Origin: an uncultured Collinsella sp.
Lineage (GTDB): Bacteria > Actinomycetota > Coriobacteriia > Coriobacteriales > Coriobacteriaceae
DNA: 64,000 bases
Assembly (NCBI GenBank): GCA_959018755.1
Contig: CAUEMA010000009.1
Coordinates: 27,669-91,668 of the forward strand
Direction: 5' to 3'
Translations under genes and position numbers: made by a program
The notes under the pieces: generated by a model
The model's database searches: none
Seen by the model: the letters and a program-made list of their open reading frames with translations, nothing else
What the model was told of the DNA's origin: nothing
In this document: positions 35,741 through 44,059 of the stretch, one piece after another
Numbering within the stretch: the first letter of the stretch is position 1
Layout of the letters: each line of letters opens with the position of its first letter

Positions 35741-35779
35741 ATTTTGCGACTATTTTGCGACCAAGATTGCGACCAAAAA
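35741..35779 (+). repeat. Left arm-type repeats TTGCGAC
   Basis: Three direct copies of TTGCGAC at 35744, 35755 and 35767, just upstream of the integrase gene, plus a lone copy at 35631. The right end of the element has a near-identical cluster. Likely integrase arm-binding sites. Confidence 0.65.
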
Positions 35780-35787
35780 GGAGAGAC

Positions 35788-37071
35788 ATGGATACCCTGC
35801 TACCTGCGGAAACGTTCGCCACCTATTCGCTAATCAAACACGACTATGTGCGCAAAGACGGCACGACCGACTACAAATGGAAAGCCCAGTACCCTTACAA
35901 GGACGAAAACGGCAAATGGAAGAAAAAGACCGTCACGCTCAAGACCGAGGGACGCGACAACGGACGCTCAAAGCAGGTCGAAAAGGCGGCGAACCAAGAA
36001 GCCGAAGCAATCCGCCAACAGCTCAACGAGCAGGCTGTAAAAGACCCCCACAGAGGCGAGACGGTAGCCGAGTATTTCGGGAAGTACGTAGAGGAACGCG
36101 CAAACAGCATCGAGCGTTCATCAGCCAACGAGCTAAGGCGCATACTCAAAAGCTACATTGCGCCCAGCATCGGGAAAATCGAGCTGGACGAGCTGACCCC
36201 AGACGATGTGGCGGCATGGGTTACAAAGCTGGGCAAGAAGTACTCACCCGCCACGGTGAAGAAGTGCCTAACCAACCTGCGCTCTGCTATGCGGCAGGCG
36301 GTAGACCGCGACAGGCTCGTTAAAGACCCCACGCGCGGCGTTAAGAACCCCAAGCAGGCGCACAGGAACCCCAACGCCCTAGATGCAAAGGGACGCGCCA
36401 AGGTAGCGCAGTTCATCGCTCTAGACCCCGACAAGCCCCTAAATGTTGGGTTTGCCCTAGCAATGTATATGGGTTTGCGCGAGGGCGAGATATGCGGACT
36501 GACGTGGAAGTGCGTTGATCTGGACGAGGGAACCGTAAGCATCGAGCGCACCATAGGGCGTGACGGCTCAAAGTGGTACGTGAAGGAACCCAAGACGGGC
36601 GGCAGCAGGCGCGAGCTGTACGCCCCCTCCATCATCGCCGACATGCTCACGGCACGCCTAGCCAACGCCAAAGCCGAGTGCCTAGAGTTGGGCGTTCCGT
36701 TCGATGAAAACATGTACGTGACGGGCGGCGCTGACGGCTCGTTTATGCAGCCCCACTATCTTTCGCATAGGTGGAGGATTGCGGCTGACGCTTTGGAGCT
36801 TATCGGTACGGAGGGCAACCGCCCAACGTTTCATGACCTGCGCCACACGTTCGCAACGGCGGCGGTTACGGCAGGCACGGATATTAAGACCGTGGCGAGC
36901 ATGATGGGACACGCCAACGCAGCTATGACGCTAAACATATACGCGAGCGCCGACAGAGAAGCCAAGAAGCGCGGCGCGGCTGTGGTTGAGCAGGCGTACA
37001 TGGCAGACGTTGCCCAGCACGCCAAGGACGGCTCAGTTATAGAGCTGAACAGGACGGGAACCGAGGACTAG
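35788..37071 (+). CDS. int: Tyrosine recombinase integrase
   Basis: 427-residue phage-type integrase. N-terminal arm-binding AP2-like segment (about 20-60), SAM-like core-binding domain (90-180) and catalytic domain with Arg231 (GLREGE), His349/Arg352 (HDLRHT), His375 (MMGHAN) and nucleophile Tyr385 (LNIYAS). It lies 160 bp from attL, transcribed into the element. ATG at 35788 follows AAGGAGAG. All catalytic residues are present, so the element may still be mobile. Confidence 0.95.
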   Translation: MDTLLPAETFATYSLIKHDYVRKDGTTDYKWKAQYPYKDENGKWKKKTVTLKTEGRDNGRSKQVEKAANQEAEAIRQQLNEQAVKDPHRGETVAEYFGKYVEERANSIERSSANELRRILKSYIAPSIGKIELDELTPDDVAAWVTKLGKKYSPATVKKCLTNLRSAMRQAVDRDRLVKDPTRGVKNPKQAHRNPNALDAKGRAKVAQFIALDPDKPLNVGFALAMYMGLREGEICGLTWKCVDLDEGTVSIERTIGRDGSKWYVKEPKTGGSRRELYAPSIIADMLTARLANAKAECLELGVPFDENMYVTGGADGSFMQPHYLSHRWRIAADALELIGTEGNRPTFHDLRHTFATAAVTAGTDIKTVASMMGHANAAMTLNIYASADREAKKRGAAVVEQAYMADVAQHAKDGSVIELNRTGTED

Positions 37072-37084
37072 GAAGGTAAGAGAA

Positions 37085-37312
37085 GTGAGCGACAAGGCGA
37101 ACGAAACCGTATGGGTCATGGGCGATGCAGACATTAACGAGTTGCGCGGCTCTATCTGCACGCTCGAAACGCTGACGGAGCTGATGGGCAAGTTCGACAG
37201 CAACGAATCGCTGGAAGGGGCACAGCTAAATGATCTAGCCGAACTGCTGGACAGGAAGATAGCCCACGTACGAAATGCGATGGACAGCGCATACCCGAGA
37301 AACGCGGCATAG
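37085..37312 (+). CDS. Small acidic protein of the element, function unknown
   Basis: 75 residues, predicted mostly helical, with no motif I recognise. Starts at a GTG 13 bp after int with GGTAAGAG upstream. Likely co-transcribed with int and the next genes. Confidence 0.6.
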   Translation: MSDKANETVWVMGDADINELRGSICTLETLTELMGKFDSNESLEGAQLNDLAELLDRKIAHVRNAMDSAYPRNAA

Positions 37313-37339
37313 AGCGGAACCGTGGAAGGACGGAGACAG

Positions 37340-37576
37340 ATGGAAACCCTTATAGAATCTGAACGCGAGCGCAAGGGGCTAAGCCGAATCGAGCTAGGGG
37401 CGGCGCTGACCCCATCAGTAACCGAAATCACGGTAAGCGAATGGGAAAAGGGCGTTACCCCTATCACAGCAACCCAGCTGCTGAATCTGACAAAACTGTT
37501 TCGATGCTCAGCCGATTACCTGCTTGGCTTGACCGATGAACGCACACCCATGGCACTTGGAAGGGACATAGGTTAA
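37340..37576 (+). CDS. XRE-family helix-turn-helix regulator
   Basis: 78 residues, essentially one Cro/CI-type domain: SERERKGLSRIELGAAL, then SEWEKGVTPITATQLLNLTKLF and CSADYLLGL, the usual end of an XRE domain. Probably regulates the element's own genes. ATG at 37340 follows GGACGGAG. Its stop shares a base with the next start. Confidence 0.8.
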   Translation: METLIESERERKGLSRIELGAALTPSVTEITVSEWEKGVTPITATQLLNLTKLFRCSADYLLGLTDERTPMALGRDIG

Positions 37577-37797
37577 TGGCTTTCCCAAACATGCGAGCGG
37601 AGCTAGAGCGTTCCGCAATCAGCTATCAACAATGCGCCGATCTTCTCGGGACTGATCTGGACAGCTTCAACTTAAAACTGGACGAGCAAGCACCTATGAC
37701 CGTTGTGGAAGCCAAACGCATCCGCGATGTTTTCTGCCAAGATTGCACACTGGATTACCTACTTGAAAGCGATAGCCCAGCCATACCAACCATCTAG
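37576..37797 (+). CDS. Small helix-turn-helix-like protein of the element
   Basis: 73 residues with an XRE-like pattern (SYQQCADLLGTD near 15-26, CTLDYLLE at the end). It overlaps the preceding regulator by one base (TAATG), so the two are probably translated together. Function unknown; perhaps a partner or paralogue of the upstream regulator. Confidence 0.6.
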   Translation: MAFPNMRAELERSAISYQQCADLLGTDLDSFNLKLDEQAPMTVVEAKRIRDVFCQDCTLDYLLESDSPAIPTI

Positions 37798-37833
37798 CGC
37801 TATCGCCGAGCGGGAATAGAATATAGACAGGTC

Positions 37834-37863
37834 GGGGCGCTCGAAAGCCGAACGCCCCTTTTT
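37834..37863 (+). terminator. Terminator after the int-regulator operon
   Basis: GGGGCG/CGCCCC hairpin with inner pairs, followed by TTTTT on the plus strand, 37 bp after the preceding stop. Confidence 0.85.
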
Positions 37864-37953
37864 CGTAACTCCCCGCGCTGCAAACGGGAAATGTATACCC
37901 CGCCATTCTAGCGCATCGCTGGGACACGCGCGGCACTTGGAGGTCTAGCGCCC

Positions 37954-38397
37954 ATGATTGAAGAACGCCTAAAAGTGCAAATGACAGGCGCAATGGCTTT
38001 GCTACCCAACGGCAAGGTCAAGACGGCGCTACAAGCTCTATTCAAGCATTACGGCGTATCGCAAACCAAGATAGCGAAACATATAAGCATTGACGGCGGG
38101 ACGCTAAGCAGGCGGCTAGACAAGCTAAAGGGTCTATCAGAGCGCGACCAAGAACACATCTACCAAATACTGGAAGCCGTAGCCGAGACTAGCACTACGC
38201 CGCCCAGATCACCCAACGAAGTTGCCAAACGGTTCATTAGCGAGCTGGAAGAAGCGAACACGTTGGAGCCACCGACCACCCCACGCGACATAGCCATTAT
38301 GAATATCGCCCAGATGCTAGATAATCTGACCGACAGCGACATAGAGCTTGTAGAGCTGATGGTCGAGAGGTTGCAGAAGCATGGCAACGGCTCATAG
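37954..38397 (+). CDS. Helix-turn-helix protein of the element
   Basis: 147 residues. A DNA-binding segment ALFKHYGVSQTKIAKHI then GGTLSRRLDKL (about 28-60) looks like an XRE or homeodomain-type helix-turn-helix. The C-terminal half is helical (LVELMVERLQKH) and may dimerise. Separate transcription unit between terminator 37834-37863 and a 290-bp gap (38398-38687) in which I see no gene. Confidence 0.65.
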   Translation: MIEERLKVQMTGAMALLPNGKVKTALQALFKHYGVSQTKIAKHISIDGGTLSRRLDKLKGLSERDQEHIYQILEAVAETSTTPPRSPNEVAKRFISELEEANTLEPPTTPRDIAIMNIAQMLDNLTDSDIELVELMVERLQKHGNGS

Positions 38398-38687
38398 CGC
38401 CCATTAGTGCCCATATCTCAAATATGAACAGCCCGTGTGTTTTCCGACCCAGACGTAAATAGCCGCCATTGCACAATTCGCGCAACGGTGCGGTAGCCGC
38501 AGGGCTACAGCCGCCTTATACAATTCGCATCGCTCCCACAGAGGGCTATACGCGCCTATGGAAAATAAGGCGCTCAGCCGTTGCACCGAAAGCGCAACGA
38601 AAGCCGCCCAGACGTGCGCGGCGGCGCTTCTCCCCTACGGGTATCTTTCGACTTGTAAGACCGTCCACAATCGAAAGAGGTAAGAAC

Positions 38688-38936
38688 ATGGACGCTGATA
38701 CCAAGACCACAACCAGCCAAGAGAAAGCCCGCAGCGCGGAGACGCTAGAGGAAATCTTGAACTCTGACGCGCTCGTTCTGACCGTCAAGCAGGCGGCAAC
38801 CCTGCTGGATTGCAGCGAACGTTCGGTTTGCCGAGCGTGCGAGCGCGGCATGATTAAAGCCGCCAAGGTTATGAGCATGTGGCGCATCAACAAGGCGGCG
38901 CTGCTCGAATATATCGGCATCGACACAGCCGCCTAA
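38688..38936 (+). CDS. Excisionase-like MerR-type DNA-binding protein
   Basis: 82 residues. LTVKQAATLLDCSERSVCR, then MSMWRINKAALLEYIG, is the winged-helix pattern of small excisionase/MerR-family proteins (helix-turn-helix domain 17). It probably directs the integrase to excise the element or controls its promoters. ATG at 38688 follows AAAGAGG. Confidence 0.75.
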   Translation: MDADTKTTTSQEKARSAETLEEILNSDALVLTVKQAATLLDCSERSVCRACERGMIKAAKVMSMWRINKAALLEYIGIDTAA

Positions 38937-38948
38937 TGGCTTAGCTCT

Positions 38949-39428
38949 ATGAAGTTTGAAACTAATGAGCTGTTTTCGAGGATGTTCGAAAAGTGGTATT
39001 GGCAGATTGCTGAAAACAATTTCAGCAAGAACGAAATGCTAATCATCATGGCGTTAGCGCAAAACTTGGAAGCCGATGAGAACGGCAGGCTATACGCTTG
39101 GCGATCACGCGAAGAGCTAGCGCGGCTAACTGGAATGACCACGGGCAGCGTATCGAGCGCGATTCATAGGCTAACCAAGCCGAACCCAGCCAAGGGGCGA
39201 AACATACGCGGTCTTGAACTGAAAAGCGCGGGACACAGAAACAGATGTTCCGTGTATTACGTTATGCCCGACACGCCGATTGAGGTTAAGTTGCTCGACA
39301 AAAAGAACCCCCACAACGGGAAACCAAAGGCACGCAAGCGCAAGCGTAACGACACCGACCAAGCAGCCGAACCAGAGCGGGAACTAACGCCCACAGAAAT
39401 AGCCGAGAAGCTAGGGCTGTGGAAATAG
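38949..39428 (+). CDS. Replication initiator-like winged-helix protein
   Basis: 159 residues. LIIMALAQNLEADENGRLYAW then SREELARLTGMTTGSVSSAIHRL is the helix-turn-helix of phage replisome organisers and plasmid RepA-type proteins. The C-terminal 50 residues are Lys/Arg-rich, with LTPTEIAEKLGLWK at the end. The iteron-like array begins 5 bp after its stop, so it is the best candidate to bind it. Role inferred from position and fold. Confidence 0.6.
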   Translation: MKFETNELFSRMFEKWYWQIAENNFSKNEMLIIMALAQNLEADENGRLYAWRSREELARLTGMTTGSVSSAIHRLTKPNPAKGRNIRGLELKSAGHRNRCSVYYVMPDTPIEVKLLDKKNPHNGKPKARKRKRNDTDQAAEPERELTPTEIAEKLGLWK

Positions 39429-39433
39429 GGCTG

Positions 39434-39595
39434 TAAAGGTGTAGCAGTTAGGCTAAACCAAAGCCGTATTAAAAGGTATAGCCGCTATCGCTAAACCAAA
39501 CGGCTTAAAGGTGTAGCGCATTGGGCTAAACCTATCGAGCTTAAAGGTGTAGCAGGAAGGCACGTTTAGGTATAGCCCCATAGCTACACCCATAA
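39434..39595 (+). repeat. Iteron-like direct repeats, candidate origin of replication
   Basis: Four near-copies of TAAAGGTGTAGC at 39434, 39470, 39506 and 39542 with a period near 36 bp, a partial copy at 39567 and an inverted one at 39581-39591. The first three units also contain a GCTAAACC box. The 346-bp gap (39429-39774) between the initiator-like gene and the helicase gene has no gene. A GC hairpin (CCACCGC...GCGGTGG) lies at about 39620-39643. Confidence 0.7.
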
Positions 39596-39774
39596 GAAGA
39601 GAAGAAGGGGGCTGCTATACGCCCACCGCTTTATTCGCGGTGGGACGATAGCACCCCTACTCCTACTTTCAAAAATAAAAAACCGCGCGACCACTACCGA
39701 CCACTCATGACGGCGAATCACGTGGGCGGTCTAGAAGTATTCGCGCGTGGCACGAGAGGGGGCGATGCACCCGA

Positions 39775-41451
39775 ATGGATGAGACGGAAAGGGAGCGATC
39801 ACGTAGAGAAAAGTTCGCGTATTTCGATGATGTGCTCGGGCGGCTCACGGCTATGGGGATTACCGACCTGAAAACGCGAGCGGATATAGCCGAGCATGAA
39901 TGGTACCTGTTCACCCTGAATTGCGAGTACTACGAACAAGAGCGGTTGAAAAGGTATATGGAACGCGAACGGCAGAGGGAAATCGAAAGGGAGTGTTCGC
40001 AATTGATGGACGAAGAAGAAGCCGCGCGGCAGGTCGAAACGCCCAACACCGACCACGATGAGAAACGGGAAAGCGCCACCGACCACGGCCAGCAACCCGA
40101 GGGCGAGAAACAGGGCGATGGAGGGGCAAAACTAGAGACGGGCGCGACCGAGGGCGATGGGGATGAACCCGACAGCGAAACCGCCGAATCGCGCGACCTG
40201 CTACGGGAAATTGATGGGATGTTATCGGACTCGACAAGGATTATCAGAACGGCGGCGAAAAACGCCATACCCAGACTCAAGACGGGTATACCATCGCTGG
40301 ATGAAAAGCTGGGCGGCGGTTTAGCTGCGGGCGTGCACATACTCATGGCACCGCCCAGTACGGGAAAGACGGCACAATCCCTGTTCATATGCCAAAAGGC
40401 TATCAGTGATAAAGCAAACGACTGGGAATACGAACAAGTTCTCTACTGGGGCTTGGACACGAGCGAACCAGACGTGCGGGCGCGTTTGGCAAGCTGCGTA
40501 TCAATGCTGAAAGGAAAAGAGCTTGGCATAGAGCCGTTTGCATACAAAGACGTTCCGAGCGATGAACTCATACGGCTAAACCAACTCATGAATGACGTTG
40601 AGCGCTACAGGAAGAACCCCGCCAACCATGAGCGCGAATTAAGGGAGTGCAAAGAAGCTATTAAAGAGATCATGGGCGGCACCGTGGGCGATTATCTGAA
40701 AGCCACCAATGAGGTTGAAAGGACAATGTTTGACGGCGTTCCATGGTTTAGATTCATGAAACCGACCGACAGAACGCGCAATGAGATTAGCGAAATACTG
40801 GGCGAGGACTGTAGACCCAATGCCTGTGAAAACCATTCCCAGATGCTAGAGAACCTGCTGCAACTCAAACCATACGTCTACGAAGACGATGGATACAAAG
40901 ACATGGACACAGCCCGCGAAATGCTAAAAGACTATTACTCCTATGAAGAGCTGGAAAAGAACCACCTTATAGGCAACCACCCGCAGGGCGATGAGGTCGA
41001 ACTGCTGCTTACCTATCTGTACGCAGTGGGCAACGTGCGTCTGTGCGTGGTTGACTTCTTGCAAAGGCTGAAAATCGCACCGAAAAACGGCGGCGGCGAT
41101 GAATACCAGAAAACCGTCCAAATCCTTGATCTGCTATCTAACGCAGCGATGGAATTGAAGATACCCATAATAGTAATTAGCAGTATGAGCGTAGAAGCCA
41201 TACGCTCTAACAAGCCAAACATGATGAACGTAAACGGCAGCGCGCGGCTTTCGTACGATGTGGAGACGATAACCGAGATGAGAGCAGAGCAAGGCGAGAA
41301 AAGCGTTAAATCGGTCACTCTGCACATAGTGAAAAACAAGAGCTATAAACCGTGCGCTTTGAAACTCAAATATTTGCCCGCGTACAACTGTTTTGCCGAG
41401 GTGAAGGAAGCGAAACAAGAGGACGCGGGCACGGCAAGGGAGGGGCGGTAA
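39775..41451 (+). CDS. DnaB/RepA-type replicative helicase
   Basis: 558 residues. Residues 1-140 are charged and low in complexity. The RecA-type helicase core follows, with Walker A APPSTGKT (192-199), Walker B LCVVDFLQ near 425, and a DnaB-like C-terminal region (GSARLSYDVETITEM). It probably loads at the iteron region to replicate the excised element. ATG at 39775 has GAGAGGGGG about 11 bases upstream. No primase gene is visible, so host DnaG would be needed. Confidence 0.8.
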   Translation: MDETERERSRREKFAYFDDVLGRLTAMGITDLKTRADIAEHEWYLFTLNCEYYEQERLKRYMERERQREIERECSQLMDEEEAARQVETPNTDHDEKRESATDHGQQPEGEKQGDGGAKLETGATEGDGDEPDSETAESRDLLREIDGMLSDSTRIIRTAAKNAIPRLKTGIPSLDEKLGGGLAAGVHILMAPPSTGKTAQSLFICQKAISDKANDWEYEQVLYWGLDTSEPDVRARLASCVSMLKGKELGIEPFAYKDVPSDELIRLNQLMNDVERYRKNPANHERELRECKEAIKEIMGGTVGDYLKATNEVERTMFDGVPWFRFMKPTDRTRNEISEILGEDCRPNACENHSQMLENLLQLKPYVYEDDGYKDMDTAREMLKDYYSYEELEKNHLIGNHPQGDEVELLLTYLYAVGNVRLCVVDFLQRLKIAPKNGGGDEYQKTVQILDLLSNAAMELKIPIIVISSMSVEAIRSNKPNMMNVNGSARLSYDVETITEMRAEQGEKSVKSVTLHIVKNKSYKPCALKLKYLPAYNCFAEVKEAKQEDAGTAREGR

Positions 41452-41565
41452 CGGATCGCATCGAACCGCCCACGGACTACCATCCGCGTGTGCCCCATTC
41501 CTCTCTCCCCGACCATACTAGCGGGGCTGTAGCCCTGCGGATGAAACGCCCAAGGAGGTAGCGGG

Positions 41566-42072
41566 ATGGAAGGAAACGCCAAAAAGGACGCTGGAAGCCC
41601 ACCAAAGGGCAAGAAACGCCAAAACAAGGGCGGCACGACCGACAACCCGACCGCATACGACATAGTGAAGCGGGAAAACGAGCGCGGGGACGCGCAGAAG
41701 AGCGGCAAGCCATGGACGGACGAAGATAAGCGCTACCTGATAGCCCACGCCGCAGACGGGTACGTTTTCCTAGCAATGGCGATGGGCAGGACGGAGAGCG
41801 CGATAAGGTCGAAAGCCGATGAGATGGGCGTACGCATGACCATGCGCCCAAGGCTGGGCGGTCTCTGCCCCAACTGCGGTCGGCACAGGATGAGGGAAAC
41901 CAGCACACGCGCGTACAACATGGGGCTGTGCCCAACGTGCTACGAGATCGTCAAGGCTGACGCTATGGCAGAGCGCGTGGACTATATGAAAGCCCGCAGG
42001 CGCTACACGGCGAAAAAGAGAGAGTGCCAAAGGGAGAAGGAGCGGGCGCGGAAGCAGAACCGAGAACCCTAG
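41566..42072 (+). CDS. Myb/SANT-like protein with a zinc ribbon
   Basis: 168 residues. PWTDEDKRYLIAH...GRTESAIRSKADEMG (49-88) is a SANT/Myb-like DNA-binding helix set. A four-Cys zinc ribbon follows: Cys101, Cys104, Cys122, Cys125. The C-terminus is very basic. Strong ribosome-binding site AAGGAGG. Function unknown; last gene of the element. Confidence 0.7.
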   Translation: MEGNAKKDAGSPPKGKKRQNKGGTTDNPTAYDIVKRENERGDAQKSGKPWTDEDKRYLIAHAADGYVFLAMAMGRTESAIRSKADEMGVRMTMRPRLGGLCPNCGRHRMRETSTRAYNMGLCPTCYEIVKADAMAERVDYMKARRRYTAKKRECQREKERARKQNREP

Positions 42073-42153
42073 CAGAGCCAACCAGAAGCCCCAAAACGGC
42101 GCACAGCGCCGAACAGCAACCACGCAGCACAAGACCGAAACAAGGCGCTCAGA

Positions 42154-42184
42154 GCCGTCCACAATCACCGTGGGCGGCTTTTTT
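42154..42184 (+). terminator. Terminator at the end of the element's gene block
   Basis: GCCGTCCAC/GTGGGCGGC hairpin followed by six T residues on the plus strand. Confidence 0.9.
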
Positions 42185-42294
42185 CATGGCACGGGAAAGG
42201 CGAAACCGACAGCACCGCAGGGCGCACGGGCAAGTGAAAAAAGGGGCGCTTTGACAGGGCTGGAACGGTCGCAATCAAAGCGCAATCGAATGGT

Positions 42295-42334
42295 ATTTTG
42301 CGACTATTTTGCGACTATTCATTGCGACTAAAAA
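42295..42334 (+). repeat. Right arm-type repeats TTGCGAC
   Basis: TTGCGAC at 42298, 42309 and 42322, spaced almost as at the left end (11 and 13 bp against 11 and 12). The two 40-bp blocks align closely and are in the same orientation. Likely integrase arm sites. Confidence 0.65.
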
Positions 42335-42367
42335 AGCAGGCCAGAAGCTCTAATACCTCTGACCTGC
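42330..42367 (-). terminator. Element-supplied terminator for tRNA-Gly
   Basis: GCAGG.CAGA.G hairpin (42336-42367) followed on the minus strand by six T residues. It lies in element DNA right after the restored tRNA end, replacing the host terminator displaced to 35536-35576. Confidence 0.75.
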
Positions 42368-42375
42368 GGTTTTTC

Positions 42376-42419
42376 TGGAGCGGGCGACGGGAATCGAACC
42401 CGCGTCATCAGCTTGGAAG
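42376..42419 (-). other. attR: element-side copy of the tRNA-Gly 3' end
   Basis: 44 bp identical to 35585-35628. Here it completes an intact tRNA-Gly, as usual for integrases that target tRNA 3' ends. Confidence 0.9.
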
Positions 42420-42449
42420 GCTGGGGTTCTACCATTGAACTACGCCCGC
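42376..42449 (-). tRNA. tRNA-Gly (anticodon TCC)
   Basis: 74 nt with encoded CCA. Acceptor GCGGGCG/CGCCCGC, anticodon TCC (42415-42417) in loop CTTCCAA, T-loop GGTTCGATTCC. Intact despite the insertion. Confidence 0.95.
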
Positions 42450-42455
42450 AAGATA

Positions 42456-42532
42456 TGGTCGGGACGACAGGATTTGAACCTGCGACATCCTGCTCCCAAA
42501 GCAGGCGCGCTACCAAACTGCGCCACGTCCCG
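42456..42532 (-). tRNA. tRNA-Pro (anticodon TGG)
   Basis: 77 nt with encoded CCA. Acceptor CGGGACG/CGTCCCG, anticodon TGG in loop CTTTGGG, T-loop GGTTCAAATCC. It lies 6 bp upstream of tRNA-Gly, so the two are co-transcribed. Confidence 0.95.
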
Positions 42533-42623
42533 AAGGTGTTGAGCAGCTAAGGCATAAACCTTGCGTGTCCCAAAGCGAAGGAAATTATAGGGGAGACTTC
42601 CCGCCTGTGCAAGCGGCGATACC

Positions 42624-43982
42624 CTAGCTCCTCGAATGTGTGACAAACTGGCTATGAACCAGACCGATCACAAACGCCGCCACAGCAACCGGTGCCCACG
42701 CAGCACCGATATCTGCCAGCGGCAACGCATCGAACGGCAGCCACGCGCCAGCAAAGAACGCATCGCGGACCGAAGTGATTACGCTCTGCACCGCGACCAC
42801 GCCGCCGACCCAGACCCACACCTGCGGATGCGCGTCGCAAAAACCATGCACCAGGCCCATAAGCACCAGCACGATGGCGACGGGGTACAAGGCGTTGAGC
42901 ATGGGCACCGAGAACATGAGGATCACGTCGAGGCCCACGTTGGAGAGCACGCACGAAAACGCCGCGAACACAAAGGCGAGAACCGCAAAGGGACGGCGCA
43001 TGGCCTCCTCGGAAGCCTCCGCTCCCCCTTTAACCACATACGTCTCGCAGAAGTAACGCGAGCAGCAGCTGATGAGGCCGATGCACACGTTCGTGCAGGC
43101 GAGGAAAAAGATTGCAAAGACCACGACCGTGCCGACAAGGCCAAAGTGCATGGAGGCAGAGCGGGCGAGGATGGCGGCGCCGTTAGCGGCATCGGGCATG
43201 ACCGTGCCGAGCTGCATGCCGGCAAGCGCCAGGCCGCAGTAGATGACGGCCATGAGCACACCGGCGATCACACCGGAGCGCGAAATCTCGAAGGCCACGC
43301 GCTTGTCATCGGTAACACCCAACTCGTGGATGGTCTCGGCAATGATGATGCCGAAGGCGAGCGACGCGAGCAGGTCCATGGTCTGATAGCCGGTCAGGAA
43401 GCCCTGCACGGCGGCGCCCGCATCGTAGGGAGCCTGAGGCGCGGCAGCCGGTCCCAGTGGCGAGATCACGGCAGCACCCACGACCAGCACGATGAGCGCA
43501 ATGAGCGCGGGGCCCGTAATGCGACCGAGTACGCGTGTGATGACACCCGGGCGCAGCGTGAGCGCAAACGCGACCACGAAGAACCCGATGGCAAAGACCA
43601 GGCGAGCCGTGCCGAGCGAGACGCCCTCGGGCAGCAGCGGCACCAGCATCTCGAAGGCCGTGGAGCTCGTGCGCGGAATGGCCAGGCACGGGCCGATGGC
43701 CAGATACACCGCCGCGACAAAGAACTCACCAAACTTGGGGTGCACGCGGCCGGCAAGCTCGCGCGCCGTTCCAGCAAGCGCCACGGCGATAAAACCCATG
43801 ACGGGCAGGCCGATGGCGGCAATCAGAAAGCCGAGCATGGCGACCGGCGTGGCAGAACCTGCCTGCAGCGCCAGCAGCGGCGGAATAATGAGGTTGCCGG
43901 CGCCAAAGAGCATCGAGAACAGGGCGATGCCGACGGTGACGACATGGTCGGAGCGCAGACCGCGCGGGGCGGATGAAGCCAT
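42624..43982 (-). CDS. brnQ: Branched-chain amino acid transporter BrnQ
   Basis: Cation-coupled uptake of Leu/Ile/Val. 452 residues with about 12 membrane spans. The signature FSMLFGAGNLIIPP lies near residues 20-33 and GYQTMDLLASLAFG near the middle. The ATG at 43980-43982 follows AAAGGTGG; an in-frame extension to 44219 runs through a terminator and is rejected. Confidence 0.94.
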   Translation of the reverse strand: MASSAPRGLRSDHVVTVGIALFSMLFGAGNLIIPPLLALQAGSATPVAMLGFLIAAIGLPVMGFIAVALAGTARELAGRVHPKFGEFFVAAVYLAIGPCLAIPRTSSTAFEMLVPLLPEGVSLGTARLVFAIGFFVVAFALTLRPGVITRVLGRITGPALIALIVLVVGAAVISPLGPAAAPQAPYDAGAAVQGFLTGYQTMDLLASLAFGIIIAETIHELGVTDDKRVAFEISRSGVIAGVLMAVIYCGLALAGMQLGTVMPDAANGAAILARSASMHFGLVGTVVVFAIFFLACTNVCIGLISCCSRYFCETYVVKGGAEASEEAMRRPFAVLAFVFAAFSCVLSNVGLDVILMFSVPMLNALYPVAIVLVLMGLVHGFCDAHPQVWVWVGGVVAVQSVITSVRDAFFAGAWLPFDALPLADIGAAWAPVAVAAFVIGLVHSQFVTHSRS

Positions 43983-44003
43983 GGGACCACCTTTCGGGTC
44001 GAA

Positions 44004-44037
44004 ACAAAAACGGGACGGGCAAAAACACCCGTCCCGC
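44004..44037 (-). terminator. Terminator after the selenium cluster
   Basis: CGGGACGGG/CCCGTCCCG hairpin (44011-44036) followed on the minus strand by TTTTTGTTT. Confidence 0.9.
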
Positions 44038-44059
44038 AAGTATAAACGGTCTAGCAGCT

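Larger units (their letters stand above)
35585..42419 (+). mobile_element. Integrative element in tRNA-Gly (TCC), about 6.8 kb
   Basis: Bounded by 44-bp direct repeats of the tRNA-Gly 3' end. All genes read on the plus strand, opposite to most of the host genes nearby: a tyrosine integrase next to attL, four small regulators or unknowns, an excisionase-like protein, a replication initiator-like protein, iteron-like repeats, a DnaB/RepA-type helicase and a Myb/zinc-ribbon protein. No capsid, conjugation or relaxase gene is seen, so it is probably a mobilisable or satellite integrative plasmid. Codon use and spacing look different from the host. Confidence 0.88.

Noticed and set aside
39434..39595. 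CRISPR array, because of the 36-bp period
   Set aside because: The spacers are not unique; boxes recur inside them, the repeats are short and degenerate, and no cas gene is near. Iterons explain it better.
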